Source: an uncultured Lachnospiraceae bacterium (GTDB taxonomy: Bacteria; Bacillota; Clostridia; Lachnospirales; Lachnospiraceae). Taken from it: a stretch of 64,000 nucleotides of DNA. The stretch is from the NCBI GenBank assembly GCA_947178145.1, contig CAMWXE010000003.1:52981-116980 (forward strand), written 5' to 3'. Both the position numbers and the translations under genes were made by a program. Of this stretch, positions 1-7,970 are shown piece by piece. Each line of letters opens with the position of its first letter. Positions within the stretch are counted from its first letter, which is position 1. The notes below the pieces were generated by a model. It saw only the letters and a program-made list of their open reading frames with translations, searched no databases and was not told where the DNA came from.

Positions 1-1089
1 AATGCTGGTTACCACAATACTACTGAGAATGAATCAGAAAGGTCACAAGAGCAGGAAAGATATTATGCGCGTTTGTCAGGTGAGATCAATGATGAGCTTG
101 CGAAAAAGACAGATTTTGCGCAGCTGAAATCGGAAGAGATCACAGCCGATACGACAATTGAATCGTTTGCTGACACCGTAAAAGCGGCACGAGTGTCAGA
201 AAGCAGTGAGGAGCGAAAACAGGAAAAAGCTGAAGAACTCAAAAACTTCCGCGACAGTATGAAAGAAGTGGAGCAGATTGATGAACAGATTGTTCAGGTA
301 TTGATCGACTATGGACAGAATGTCAGCATTGACAATGTTCAGGCGGCAACGACGCTGCTCTTTGAGCGTGGGGCCCTCTTCAAACAGATTATTCAGGAAA
401 GTGCAGGAAATGCAGCAGACACAGAAAACACAGACACAGCGGATGCGTCAGACAGTAAGGCAGCAGATCATGAAGTGTTGCAGCAGGCCGACCAGTTCAT
501 TGAGAATCTGACAGATACAAAGCAGGCAGGTGTGTCCTACCAGGAGATGATCGGTGAGGCGAATAAGGCGGTGGAGCAGATCGTCTATGCGGGCGGATCT
601 CCCAATGCAAGACTTGACGTAAAGGCTGCAAAGGCACTGTATAAGGGACTCTCCCTCGCAGGAAATCTGGCAAGAGAAGAAAACTATGAGATTCCGATGA
701 ATATCAAGGGTGAGATAACTTCGGTCAATTTGAAGATTTATCACAATACATCACAGACTGGAAAGGTGGCAGTGACGCTCGACACAGAAAACCTTGGAAA
801 GGTGGCAGCAGAGTTTGACGTCACGAAGGATCGGATATCAGGGATGGTAGTGTATGAGAACAGCGCCCAAAAGACAGAGCTGACACAGTTGGAAGAGGCA
901 GTCAGACAGGAGTTTGGCAGGACTGGCGATAAGAAAATTCATATCAGTCTAGTGCATGCAAAGTCCGTTGATCTGAACAAATTCGGACAGGATAGGGCTG
1001 CAAAGAGTGCAGCGGATGACACGAACGTTTCGACAAGTGAACTGTATCAGGCTGCAAAAGCATTTTTGACGGCATTGAAGGATGGATAA
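1..1089 (+). CDS. FliK-like flagellar protein (DUF6240-type), 5' truncated by window edge
   Basis: The reading frame is open from base 1, so the TTG at 73 is an internal leucine codon and the gene continues upstream of the window. The visible 362 residues are acidic, Gln/Glu/Thr-rich and probably largely helical or disordered at first. A compact C-terminal part (nucleotides about 715-960) contains VNLKIYHNTSQTGKVAVT and ENLGKVAAEF. This resembles the C-terminal domain of flagellar hook-length control proteins (FliK), in which an L-x-P-x-x-L-G-x-V-type strand is typical. Flagellin follows 96 bp downstream, which supports a flagellar role such as hook or export control. I infer the family (DUF6240 in Clostridia) from memory of such loci; the FliK relation is a fold-level guess. 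No clear sigma-28 promoter is visible between this gene and flagellin. Confidence 0.6.
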   Translation, partial: NAGYHNTTENESERSQEQERYYARLSGEINDELAKKTDFAQLKSEEITADTTIESFADTVKAARVSESSEERKQEKAEELKNFRDSMKEVEQIDEQIVQVLIDYGQNVSIDNVQAATTLLFERGALFKQIIQESAGNAADTENTDTADASDSKAADHEVLQQADQFIENLTDTKQAGVSYQEMIGEANKAVEQIVYAGGSPNARLDVKAAKALYKGLSLAGNLAREENYEIPMNIKGEITSVNLKIYHNTSQTGKVAVTLDTENLGKVAAEFDVTKDRISGMVVYENSAQKTELTQLEEAVRQEFGRTGDKKIHISLVHAKSVDLNKFGQDRAAKSAADDTNVSTSELYQAAKAFLTALKDG

Positions 1090-1185
1090 ATTTGCAGGGA
1101 ATGACTTTGAGATAATTTGAGGGTGCAGGAAAAATATAGAAGACAGATAACAGGAATATAAGGCATAAAGGAAAGAGGAAAATGC

Positions 1186-3030
1186 ATGAGAATTAATTAT
1201 AATGTTTCATCGATCATAGCGAGAAACGCTTTAAATAATAATGATAAGAGGGTAGCGGTTTCGACCCAGAAACTGTCGAGCGGATACAAGATTAACAGTG
1301 CTGCGGACAATGCTGCCGGACTGGCGATTGCCAGGCGTATGAATGCGCAGATCAAAAGCCTGCAGCAGGCAAACCAGAGCGCAAACGATGGCTTGTCTGC
1401 GCTGAATACAGCGGACGGCGCTATGGCGGAGATGCATGACATTCTGCAGAGAATGAATGAGCTTGCCATTCAGTCAGCAAATGGCACGAATTCGGAATCA
1501 GATAGAGAGATGATACAGACTGAAATTGATCAGCTGGTGGGAGAGATCGACAGGATTGCAAACACGACAGAGTTCAATGCGCAGAAGCTGCTCAATGGTA
1601 ATTTTGCATATAAGGCATATGCAAATATTGACAATGTAAAAGTGATGTCCTATACAGAAGGCGTGGCAACTGGAACGTATGTGATTGGGCAGCTGAAATA
1701 CTATCACTATGAGGATATGACAACCCGATATACGACGGATGAGACGAAGATTAAGGATTCGGAGGGAAGAGTTGTCAATGTCACATATGCCTCTAACAAG
1801 GTGCAGGTGACAGAGACTGAGCGGTATGAGGTGGACAACGATGAGGATCTGCTGCTCAAAAATCTTGTGACGAGTTCTATTGCAAGTGATTATGCATCAA
1901 TCAGCCAGTTTAAAGCATTCCCGGATGGCTCTAAGGTAACCGTGGAGGATGATAATATTGTTATCAAATCACAGGGGGATTTTGAGATAAAGATTTCGGT
2001 GAATGACAGGACACCGATTGATACCAAAGATAATCCAATGATCAAGAACGATCCACCTGGTGCAACAGGTGCAAAGGGCGATCCGCTAATCAGTACGACA
2101 ACTTCTTATAGAAATAGCGCAACAGGAGGCACTGTAGTCACGACAACTTCTTATAGTTCTGTGAAGAACTATAGAAATATTGCAGTGAAAGGACCAGACG
2201 GAAAACGCTATAATATTGGCGAGTTGAGCTTTTTCGACAATGTTGATTCAGATGGGAATGCGATTGGAAAAACAGAAATATATACAGACTATAGAGGAGA
2301 CAGCGGCAAAGGACTCAAAGATGATTTTGTAGAGTATTTTAAGGAAAACAATCCTGGTTGTTCTATCGAAATCACTGGAGTGGAGTTTAATGATACGACA
2401 GACCCTGGTGAGTTTACTGTAAAATACATACCAACCGATGGAAAGACTGGAAACAAGGGAGCTGAAACAGAGATCAAGTTCTCTCTTTATCAGGATACCA
2501 ACGAAGTGGGCGCGGTGATGCAGAATCAGAAGACATTAAATGAATACCTCTACACCGAGACATTGACGACTCGAACAGAGTACACGATCGGTAATAATTC
2601 AGCGGATGACTGCCTCAAGATTGATGTCACTGGTATGGGCCCAATGATTGTGCAGGTCGGCGCAAACTCCGGACAGTATATGGAATTGGAGATTCCAGCG
2701 CTGAATACAGTGAATCTTGGCGTGGATGATTTGGATGTCAGCACAGAGGAGTCTGCAAGACTGTCAATTGACGTTGTCGGGAAAGCAATCAACCAGCTAT
2801 CGGCAGTGCGATCCAAGATCGGTGCGTATTCTAACCGTCTGGAACATACAATCACAAATCTGGATTCGACGGAGGAGAACATTACGGCGTCCTACTCTCG
2901 GATCATGGATGTGGATATAGCGACAGAGATGACAGAGTATTCAACTGTACAGATATTAGTACAGGCGTCCACTTCGATGCTTGCACAAGCCAACGAGAGA
3001 CCACAACAAGTATTGCAGCTACTACAGTAA
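1186..3030 (+). CDS. fliC: Flagellin (long, with large variable central domain)
   Basis: Flagellin is the structural subunit of the flagellar filament, exported by the flagellar type III system. The 614-residue product starts at an ATG preceded by AAAGGAAAGAGG. Residues 1 to about 140 are a canonical D0/D1 domain (MRINYNVSSI start; SSGYKINSAADNAAGLAIA; LQRMNELAIQSANGTNS, the segment matching the TLR5-contact region of Salmonella flagellin). The last about 100 residues are the matching C-terminal D1/D0 with the ANERPQQVL ending. The middle (about 145-520) is a non-conserved surface domain of about 370 residues, so the protein is longer than the common 270-500 residue flagellins. The centre contains a short G-x-y tract (GATGAKGDP) and an internal duplication. 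The chaperone gene fliS follows immediately, as is usual. Confidence 0.97.
   Translation: MRINYNVSSIIARNALNNNDKRVAVSTQKLSSGYKINSAADNAAGLAIARRMNAQIKSLQQANQSANDGLSALNTADGAMAEMHDILQRMNELAIQSANGTNSESDREMIQTEIDQLVGEIDRIANTTEFNAQKLLNGNFAYKAYANIDNVKVMSYTEGVATGTYVIGQLKYYHYEDMTTRYTTDETKIKDSEGRVVNVTYASNKVQVTETERYEVDNDEDLLLKNLVTSSIASDYASISQFKAFPDGSKVTVEDDNIVIKSQGDFEIKISVNDRTPIDTKDNPMIKNDPPGATGAKGDPLISTTTSYRNSATGGTVVTTTSYSSVKNYRNIAVKGPDGKRYNIGELSFFDNVDSDGNAIGKTEIYTDYRGDSGKGLKDDFVEYFKENNPGCSIEITGVEFNDTTDPGEFTVKYIPTDGKTGNKGAETEIKFSLYQDTNEVGAVMQNQKTLNEYLYTETLTTRTEYTIGNNSADDCLKIDVTGMGPMIVQVGANSGQYMELEIPALNTVNLGVDDLDVSTEESARLSIDVVGKAINQLSAVRSKIGAYSNRLEHTITNLDSTEENITASYSRIMDVDIATEMTEYSTVQILVQASTSMLAQANERPQQVLQLLQ
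2095..2156 (+). repeat. 17-bp direct repeat inside the flagellin variable domain
   Basis: The sequence ACGACAACTTCTTATAG occurs at 2095-2111 and again at 2140-2156, 45 bp apart and in frame, giving the protein motif TTTSY twice (TTTSYRNS and TTTSYSSV). The in-frame spacing of 15 codons is what a slipped-strand or recombination duplication inside the surface-exposed domain would leave. Confidence 0.8.
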
Positions 3031-3064
3031 TATATATTTAATGATAGAAAGGCCAGGTATTGAC

Positions 3065-3541
3065 ATGACAAAGGAAATGAAACAGGTTTTCACAAGGCGC
3101 ATCACACAGGCAAATAGTACACAGTTGGTGGTGATTCTGTACGATATGATCCTGACATACCTGAAGGATGCAGCTGCTGCACAGCAGATTGGCTGTGATC
3201 AGGAATTTAAAAAGGATATGCAGTGTGCCAGAAACTGCATATCCGAGTTGAGAGTCAGCTTAGATTTTAATTATGACTTGTCTAGAAATCTTTTTGCGAT
3301 CTATGCGTTTGCAGATCGCGAGCTTGCACATGATATGCGCGGTATCGACACAGAGCATCTTTCCCAGATCATTGGTATGTTTCAGAAGCTGCGCGATGCA
3401 TATTATACCGTAAGTAAGGAAGATCATTCACGGCCTCTTATGGAAAACGCGCAGGATGTATATGCTGGTCTCACGTATGGAAGGACGGATGTCAATGAAA
3501 ATCTGATGCAGTATGGTGCCACGAGAGGATACTGCGTATAA
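3065..3541 (+). CDS. fliS: Flagellar export chaperone FliS
   Basis: FliS binds the C-terminus of unpolymerised flagellin in the cytoplasm and keeps it export-competent. The ATG at 3065 gives 158 residues beginning MTKEMKQVFTRRITQANS and is preceded by GAAAGG; the same frame is open back to 2981 but that stretch overlaps the end of flagellin and has no ribosome binding site (ATG 3041 is a possible alternative). The sequence has the FliS hallmarks: an N-terminal ITQAN/S-TQLVVILYDMIL helix and a second helix pair around ARNCISELRVSLDFNYDLSRNLFAIY. It lies 34 bp after flagellin, so the two are very likely cotranscribed. Confidence 0.93.
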   Translation: MTKEMKQVFTRRITQANSTQLVVILYDMILTYLKDAAAAQQIGCDQEFKKDMQCARNCISELRVSLDFNYDLSRNLFAIYAFADRELAHDMRGIDTEHLSQIIGMFQKLRDAYYTVSKEDHSRPLMENAQDVYAGLTYGRTDVNENLMQYGATRGYCV

Positions 3542-3565
3542 TCAGCAAATTCAGGCCATAGAATT

Positions 3566-3880
3566 TCATGCGGTTGGCTGCTGTACGAGCGGATTGGCAT
3601 CGTGGTAATCTGGAGAGTCCATATGATACTCTTCGTAGAGCTGCATTTGCTCTGCTTGTTGTAACAGGAAGCGATAGCGTTTCAGGGCCGAATTGACTTC
3701 ATAAATATAACAGTCTATCAGGTCTGGGTCTGTTACATTGTCGAAACCAGAATATGCGATTTCGAGGGCGCATTGTGTTTTACGGATATCATCAAGCAGC
3801 ATATCGCGCGGAGTGCGCGGCTGGGCATCAGAATTTACAGCGGGGTTAAGTATACCTTTCAGACTGAAATATGTTTTCAT
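3566..3880 (-). CDS. DUF2508 (YaaL-like) family protein
   Basis: A 104-residue soluble protein with the motif DIRKTQCALEIAYSGFDNV followed by DPDLIDCYIYEVNSALKRYRFLL, which I recognise as the DUF2508/YaaL family of small helical proteins of unknown function. The gene runs opposite to fliS, and a good ribosome binding site (AGAAAGGACAT) precedes the ATG at 3880. In Bacillus the homologue yaaL sits directly after recR; here recR is about 60 kb away, at the right end of the window. The tail (DANPLVQQPTA) is probably disordered. Confidence 0.75.
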   Translation of the reverse strand: MKTYFSLKGILNPAVNSDAQPRTPRDMLLDDIRKTQCALEIAYSGFDNVTDPDLIDCYIYEVNSALKRYRFLLQQAEQMQLYEEYHMDSPDYHDANPLVQQPTA

Positions 3881-4164
3881 AGGGATGTCCTTTCTCAGTT
3901 ATTTATATAAAACAGTATAGTCACAAAAAAGGAAAAATATGCATGGTAATTTCATGTATATTTTTTCTTTTTTGGATGTTTTGCTTGGACATGAATAAAA
4001 ACTTCTGCTTTTGCTTAAACAAAAAATATTTTCGTAAAATTTCGCAATGTCAAAATCAGCACCTAAAATAAGTCAATAATCAACAGCAAAAAGAAAAATT
4101 TGTCTGATTGAATTAGGAAAAAGTCACAATAAAAAAATAGTTGTTTTGATTTTGACATTTCGAG
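3881..4164. other. AT-rich intergenic stretch with no gene
   Basis: This stretch lies between the divergent DUF2508 gene and the Tad promoter. It is strongly AT-rich with several homopolymer A/T runs. I found no open frame with a ribosome binding site and no strong hairpin. It should hold the DUF2508 promoter on the minus strand (a TATACT is visible in the minus orientation near 3910-3920) but no convincing -35 accompanies it. Confidence 0.4.
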
Positions 4165-4192
4165 TGGACAATTTTCTGGAATCGTATATAAT
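4165..4192 (+). promoter_or_regulatory. Vegetative-type promoter of the Tad operon
   Basis: TGGACA (4165-4170) and TATAAT (4187-4192) are separated by 16 bp, a good sigma-A match. A second TTGACA at 4152-4157 is too far from the TATAAT (29 bp) to be its -35. Transcription would start near 4199, giving a leader of about 140 nt before the first Tad gene. Confidence 0.6.
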
Positions 4193-4199
4193 CAAAACT

Positions 4200-4341
4200 G
4201 TTCCGTCGCAAAAGAGTCACGATGACTCGTCAGGCGGTTCATCGTTCACCAGTTTCGGTGAAATACTCCATTTTGAATCAGTGTATTGATGTGTAAGTAC
4301 ACAGAATTTAAAACAGATTTTATAGAAAGGAAAAGGAAAGT
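4200..4341 (+). ncRNA. Structured 5' leader of the Tad operon (candidate cis-regulatory RNA)
   Basis: Three hairpins can be read directly. (1) An outer stem CCGTC (4203-4207)/GGCGG (4232-4236) encloses a perfect inner hairpin GAGTCA-CGA-TGACTC (4213-4227), with asymmetric unpaired GCAAAA and GTCA strands between them. (2) TTCACC-AGTTTC-GGTGAA (4245-4262) is a perfect 6-bp hairpin. (3) AATAC (4262-4266) can pair with GTATT (4283-4287). There is no T-run, so it is not a simple terminator. I could not match it to a riboswitch class I know, including the c-di-GMP classes often found upstream of pilus and motility genes. Confidence 0.45.
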
Positions 4342-4854
4342 ATGGGAATTCTCATAGGTGTGTTTTGTGTTGCCATTTATACGGACTGGCGTTATTACAA
4401 AATACCAAATGCCTGCATTGTCGTGGGCATGACAGCAGGACTTACTGCGACATATCTGTCACATTCGATGTCTGGTCTGTTGGAAGCGCTTGGCATGGCA
4501 GCAATAATTTTTCTGGCTTTTTACCCCTTTTATCGACTCGGAGCACTGGGGGCAGGTGATGTCAAGCTTTTCATGACGGTGGGATGCTACCGCTCAGAAT
4601 TGGGGGGAAATGGAATCGCCCACTATCTGTTTGTCACGATGATAATTGCCGCTGCAATCACGATTGTAAAAATGATTGCATATGCGGAGAGCAGAGAGCG
4701 CCTGTTTTATCTGGCACGGTATCTAAGAAAAGTGGCAATGACAGGTGCAGTTGATGCGTATCAGATCAATAAGACGCAAAAACGGTGCATTGTGCGCCTG
4801 TCAATACCAGCATTTATGAGTCTGCTGTTGATGTGCGCGGGCATGTATGCATAG
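4342..4854 (+). CDS. tadV: Prepilin peptidase, A24 family (CpaA/TadV-like)
   Basis: Membrane aspartyl protease that removes the leader peptide of type IV/Flp prepilins. The 170-residue protein has several hydrophobic segments. Both catalytic aspartates are present: one in YTDWRYYKIPN near residue 15 and one in the GxGD signature GALGAGDVKL near residue 74. It is the minimal CpaA/TadV form, without the N-terminal methylase domain of PilD. The ATG has a GAAAGGAAAAGGAAAG purine-rich ribosome binding site. It is the first gene of the Tad operon, directly behind the structured leader. A second A24 peptidase gene occurs at 12102, so one of the two may be specialised for the TadE-like pseudopilins. 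Confidence 0.9.
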   Translation: MGILIGVFCVAIYTDWRYYKIPNACIVVGMTAGLTATYLSHSMSGLLEALGMAAIIFLAFYPFYRLGALGAGDVKLFMTVGCYRSELGGNGIAHYLFVTMIIAAAITIVKMIAYAESRERLFYLARYLRKVAMTGAVDAYQINKTQKRCIVRLSIPAFMSLLLMCAGMYA

Positions 4855-4897
4855 GTGAAAAATATATGTTTTATATCATTGTACGGAGGTAGGGAGT

Positions 4898-5902
4898 ATG
4901 AAAGCAAGGCAGCTTGCAATTTGCGATAGTGACAAGGGGTATTTAAAGATGCTGCAGGCATATTTGCAGAAAAAGAATCCGGCAGATTTTGAAATTCTCA
5001 TATTTGATGCAGTGGACAAAGCGCTGGAAGCCAGTCGAGAAGTTTCGTTTGAGATCTTGCTTGTGGGAGAAGGAATTTATGACACAACTGTCACAAAGAT
5101 AAATGCATCCAAAGTTTATATCCTGCAGGAGGATGGCTTAAAAGGGATTCAGGGATACAGCATGATAGTAAAGTATCAATCGATGGAGCGCCTGATCACG
5201 CAGGTGCTGGAGGAATTCGCACTAGATGATAATTGCAGCAGTGTCGAGAGACGTGGGAAAAACCGGACAACACTCATCAGTTTTTATGCTCCGGACAGGC
5301 ACAAGGGACAGAGCGCTGCAGCGCTTGGTGCAGCACAGATTCTTGCGGAAAAAGGATATCAGGTGCTGTACCTGAACCTGTTGCCATTCACAGGTTTTGA
5401 GGAACTCATGCAGACCAGCTACGAGGCGGATGTGACCGACTTCATGTACTTTGCACTGAAGCATTCCGACAAGCTTTTATACAAGTTGGATAGCCTGAAA
5501 CGAAACATTCACGGTGTCGATTACCTTCCACCGGCATTAGATTATGCAGATTTGCTTCATATTGACAGATGCGATTGGGAGAGCGTTATGAACCTGCTTC
5601 TCTATCACAGTGATTACACACATATTGTGATCGATTTGTCGGAGACCTGTCAGGGCTTTTATGACATGCTGGAAAACAGTGATCAGGTTTATCTTCTTAC
5701 TGACAGAACCAATGTCTATGGACAGGCAAGGCTGTCACATTTCCGAAGCTTACTGCAGGCGAAAGAATATGAGAAGATTCTGAAACATACTGTAGAGTTT
5801 GAACTTCCGGCAAATTGGGAAGAAGGGTGTGAAAGGCTTGAAAATCTGCCAGCATCACCAATCGGAATGTGGATGAAAGGAGTGCTTGACAAGGGTGTGT
5901 GA
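4898..5902 (+). CDS. tadZ: TadZ/CpaE-like protein with degenerate ATPase motif
   Basis: TadZ proteins localise the Tad secretion machine; they combine an atypical receiver domain with a MinD/ParA-like fold. Residues 1 to about 105 look receiver-like (ICDSDKGYLKMLQAYL; FEILLVGEGIYD). From about residue 125 a P-loop-type domain follows (TTLISFYAPDRHKGQSAAAL, then QVLYLNLLPF and THIVIDLSET). The deviant Walker A consensus KGGxGK[ST]T is not present: the loop reads APDRHKGQSAA, lacking both the signature lysine and the GK[ST] core. ATP hydrolysis is therefore doubtful, although the Walker B-like strand is kept. The gene has a GGAGGTAGGGAG site before ATG 4898, and its end overlaps the start of the cpaF gene. 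Confidence 0.8.
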   Translation: MKARQLAICDSDKGYLKMLQAYLQKKNPADFEILIFDAVDKALEASREVSFEILLVGEGIYDTTVTKINASKVYILQEDGLKGIQGYSMIVKYQSMERLITQVLEEFALDDNCSSVERRGKNRTTLISFYAPDRHKGQSAAALGAAQILAEKGYQVLYLNLLPFTGFEELMQTSYEADVTDFMYFALKHSDKLLYKLDSLKRNIHGVDYLPPALDYADLLHIDRCDWESVMNLLLYHSDYTHIVIDLSETCQGFYDMLENSDQVYLLTDRTNVYGQARLSHFRSLLQAKEYEKILKHTVEFELPANWEEGCERLENLPASPIGMWMKGVLDKGV

Positions 5903-7142
5903 TTCAAATCGATACGAGGAGTGCAAAAAGTACATCAGCGATCAGATCAGGCAGCAAATTGATTTGTCGAGGGAAGTGGAGGATGCTGAGATACAGGAGT
6001 TGATTGATGATCTGGTAGTACGGATAGGCAGAAAATACGCCTTGTCGCTGGCACAGAGACAGGAACTCGCAAAGAGTGTCTTTCACTCCATAAGAAAAAT
6101 GGATGTGCTGCAGGAACTTGTGGACTGCGATGAAGTGACAGAAATCATGGTGAATGGAACCGAGAATATTTTTGTGGAAAAGGCAGGGTGTATTTACAAA
6201 TGGGACAAGCGCTTTGAGACAAAGGAAAAGCTTGAAAACGTAATACAGCAGATTGTGGCAAAGTGCAACAGAGTAGTCAACGAGGCATCCCCGATTGCTG
6301 ATGCAAGACTCGAGAATGGTTCACGCGTCAACATCGTGCTGTCCCCGGTGGCGTTAAACGGGCCGATCATCACCATCCGGCGGTTTCCCGACCATCCGAT
6401 TTCCATGGAAGATCTGATTTGTTTTGGCTCGATCACAAGAGAGGCATCCGGTTTTTTAGAACAGCTTGTCATTGCCGGGTACAACATATTTATCAGTGGC
6501 GGAACAGGCTCCGGGAAAACGACATTTCTCAATGCACTGTCGCATGATATTCCCAAGACAGAGCGCATTATCACAATCGAGGACTCCGCGGAGCTGCAAT
6601 TGCAGGATATTCCCAATCTGGTGCGTCTCGAGACAAGAAATGCCAACATGGATGGTGCGCGGGAAATCACAATACGGGATCTGATTAGGGCAGCGCTCCG
6701 CATGCGGCCGGACCGAATAATCATCGGGGAAGTCAGGGGAAGTGAGGCAATCGATATGTTGCAGGCCCTCAACACCGGGCACGACGGAAGTCTGTCAACC
6801 GGCCATGCAAACTCGTCAACCGATATGCTGACACGTCTCGAGACGATGGTACTGATGGGAATGGACCTGCCGCTTGCGGCGGTTAGAAGGCAGATTGCAT
6901 CTGGTGTGGACATTATTGTGCATCTTGGCAGACTGCGTGACAAGTCCCGCCATGTTCTTGAGATTGTGGAGATTGTGGGATGTGAAAAAAATGAAATCAT
7001 CACCGCCCCATTATATCAGTTCCGGGAAACCGGTGAGGAAAACGGCAGGGTTATGGGGGCGTTCGTGAAGGTTGGTGAGCTCACACATACGGAAAAGCTA
7101 TGTTCGGCCGGGGTAGTAGTGCCGCATCGTGGAGCAGGGTGA
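5895..7142 (+). CDS. cpaF: CpaF/TadA family secretion ATPase
   Basis: Hexameric type II/IV secretion ATPase that powers Tad pilus assembly at the cytoplasmic face of the membrane. All core motifs are visible: Walker A GGTGSGKTTF near residue 200, an Asp box IITIEDSAELQL, Walker B-like RMRPDRIIIGEVRG, and the His box TGHDGSLSTGHANS. The N-terminal helical domain (about 1-110) with VTEIMVNG is typical of CpaF. I place the start at GTG 5895, 12 nt behind AAAGGAG, because the longer TTG start at 5886 lies only 3 nt from that site; both overlap the end of tadZ, suggesting translational coupling. The product is about 415 residues, usual for the family. Confidence 0.95.
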   Translation: MCDSNRYEECKKYISDQIRQQIDLSREVEDAEIQELIDDLVVRIGRKYALSLAQRQELAKSVFHSIRKMDVLQELVDCDEVTEIMVNGTENIFVEKAGCIYKWDKRFETKEKLENVIQQIVAKCNRVVNEASPIADARLENGSRVNIVLSPVALNGPIITIRRFPDHPISMEDLICFGSITREASGFLEQLVIAGYNIFISGGTGSGKTTFLNALSHDIPKTERIITIEDSAELQLQDIPNLVRLETRNANMDGAREITIRDLIRAALRMRPDRIIIGEVRGSEAIDMLQALNTGHDGSLSTGHANSSTDMLTRLETMVLMGMDLPLAAVRRQIASGVDIIVHLGRLRDKSRHVLEIVEIVGCEKNEIITAPLYQFRETGEENGRVMGAFVKVGELTHTEKLCSAGVVVPHRGAG

Positions 7143-7165
7143 GTCAGGAAGGGAGTGAAGAATTT

Positions 7166-7957
7166 ATGAAAAGTAATAAAAAAAGTAACAGAATGGCAAG
7201 AGGACGCCTGCCTCCTGAGACAGATTACACCAGCTACAGATTTTCAGGACAGGAGATTGTACAATATCTTTTATGCGGCGGTGTATTTATGGCGATGGTC
7301 AGCTGGCTCTTTTATGACAGTGTGATTGCGTGGATATTTTTGATGCCGTTTGTCGTGTTATCGCTTAAGGATAAGGAGAAGGCGGAGTGTCAGAAGAGAA
7401 AGCGAAAACTTGAAATTGAATTTCGTGAATTGATTTTGAGTGTATCGTCAAATCTGCAGGCCGGCTACAGTGTCGAAAATGCATTTCAGGAAGCCTATCA
7501 TGATATTGTGCTGTTGTATGGGAAAGAGTCCGTGATGGCTGCAGAAATGCGCTTAATACTGCGCAAGGTAAATAATAATGAACAGCTTGAAAGCGCACTT
7601 ACAGACCTTGCAGGTAGAAGCGGTGTGCAGGACATCCGGGATTTTGCAGATATCTTTCAGATTGCGAAGAGAGGCGGGGGCGATATGCGTGGCATTATCA
7701 CAAACACAGCAGAAATCATTGGCGATAAACAGGAAATCCGGCGTGAAATCGAGACCGTGGTAAGTGAGAAGAAATTAGAGCAGCAAATTATGAGATATAT
7801 ACCATTTTTTATTATTTTCTATATCTCATTGACCACAAAGGGGTATTTTGAGAGTTTATATCACAATATTTTTGGCTGGATATTGATGACAGGAGTGCTT
7901 GTTGTCTATGCTGCAGCATGCCGGATCTCAGACAAGATACTTGATATCGAGGTATAG
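7166..7957 (+). CDS. tadB: TadB-like type II secretion F-domain membrane protein
   Basis: TadB is one of two polytopic platform proteins of the Tad system. The 263-residue product has two hydrophobic segments near the N-terminus (about 30-75), a cytoplasmic four-helix T2SSF domain (FRELILSVSSNLQAGYSVENAF; DIRDFADIFQIAKRGGGDMRGII) and C-terminal hydrophobic segments (IPFFIIFYISL; ILMTGVLVVYAAA). The frame is open upstream to 7100, but ATG 7166 has GGGAG 10 nt ahead and gives the normal N-terminus. It follows cpaF by 23 bp and precedes tadC by 13 bp. Confidence 0.88.
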   Translation: MKSNKKSNRMARGRLPPETDYTSYRFSGQEIVQYLLCGGVFMAMVSWLFYDSVIAWIFLMPFVVLSLKDKEKAECQKRKRKLEIEFRELILSVSSNLQAGYSVENAFQEAYHDIVLLYGKESVMAAEMRLILRKVNNNEQLESALTDLAGRSGVQDIRDFADIFQIAKRGGGDMRGIITNTAEIIGDKQEIRREIETVVSEKKLEQQIMRYIPFFIIFYISLTTKGYFESLYHNIFGWILMTGVLVVYAAACRISDKILDIEV

Positions 7958-7970
7958 TGAGGTGATTGAT

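Noticed and set aside
73..1089. TTG at 73 as the start of the first gene
   Set aside because: The same frame is open to base 1 with normal codons, and TTG has no ribosome binding site; the gene is simply cut by the window edge.
4200..4341. c-di-GMP class I or II riboswitch in the Tad leader
   Set aside because: The conserved core sequences of those classes are not present; only generic hairpins can be shown.
6194..7003. Long minus-strand frame of 269 codons inside cpaF
   Set aside because: It lies antisense within an unmistakable cpaF gene and has a Ser/Arg-rich composition typical of an antisense shadow.
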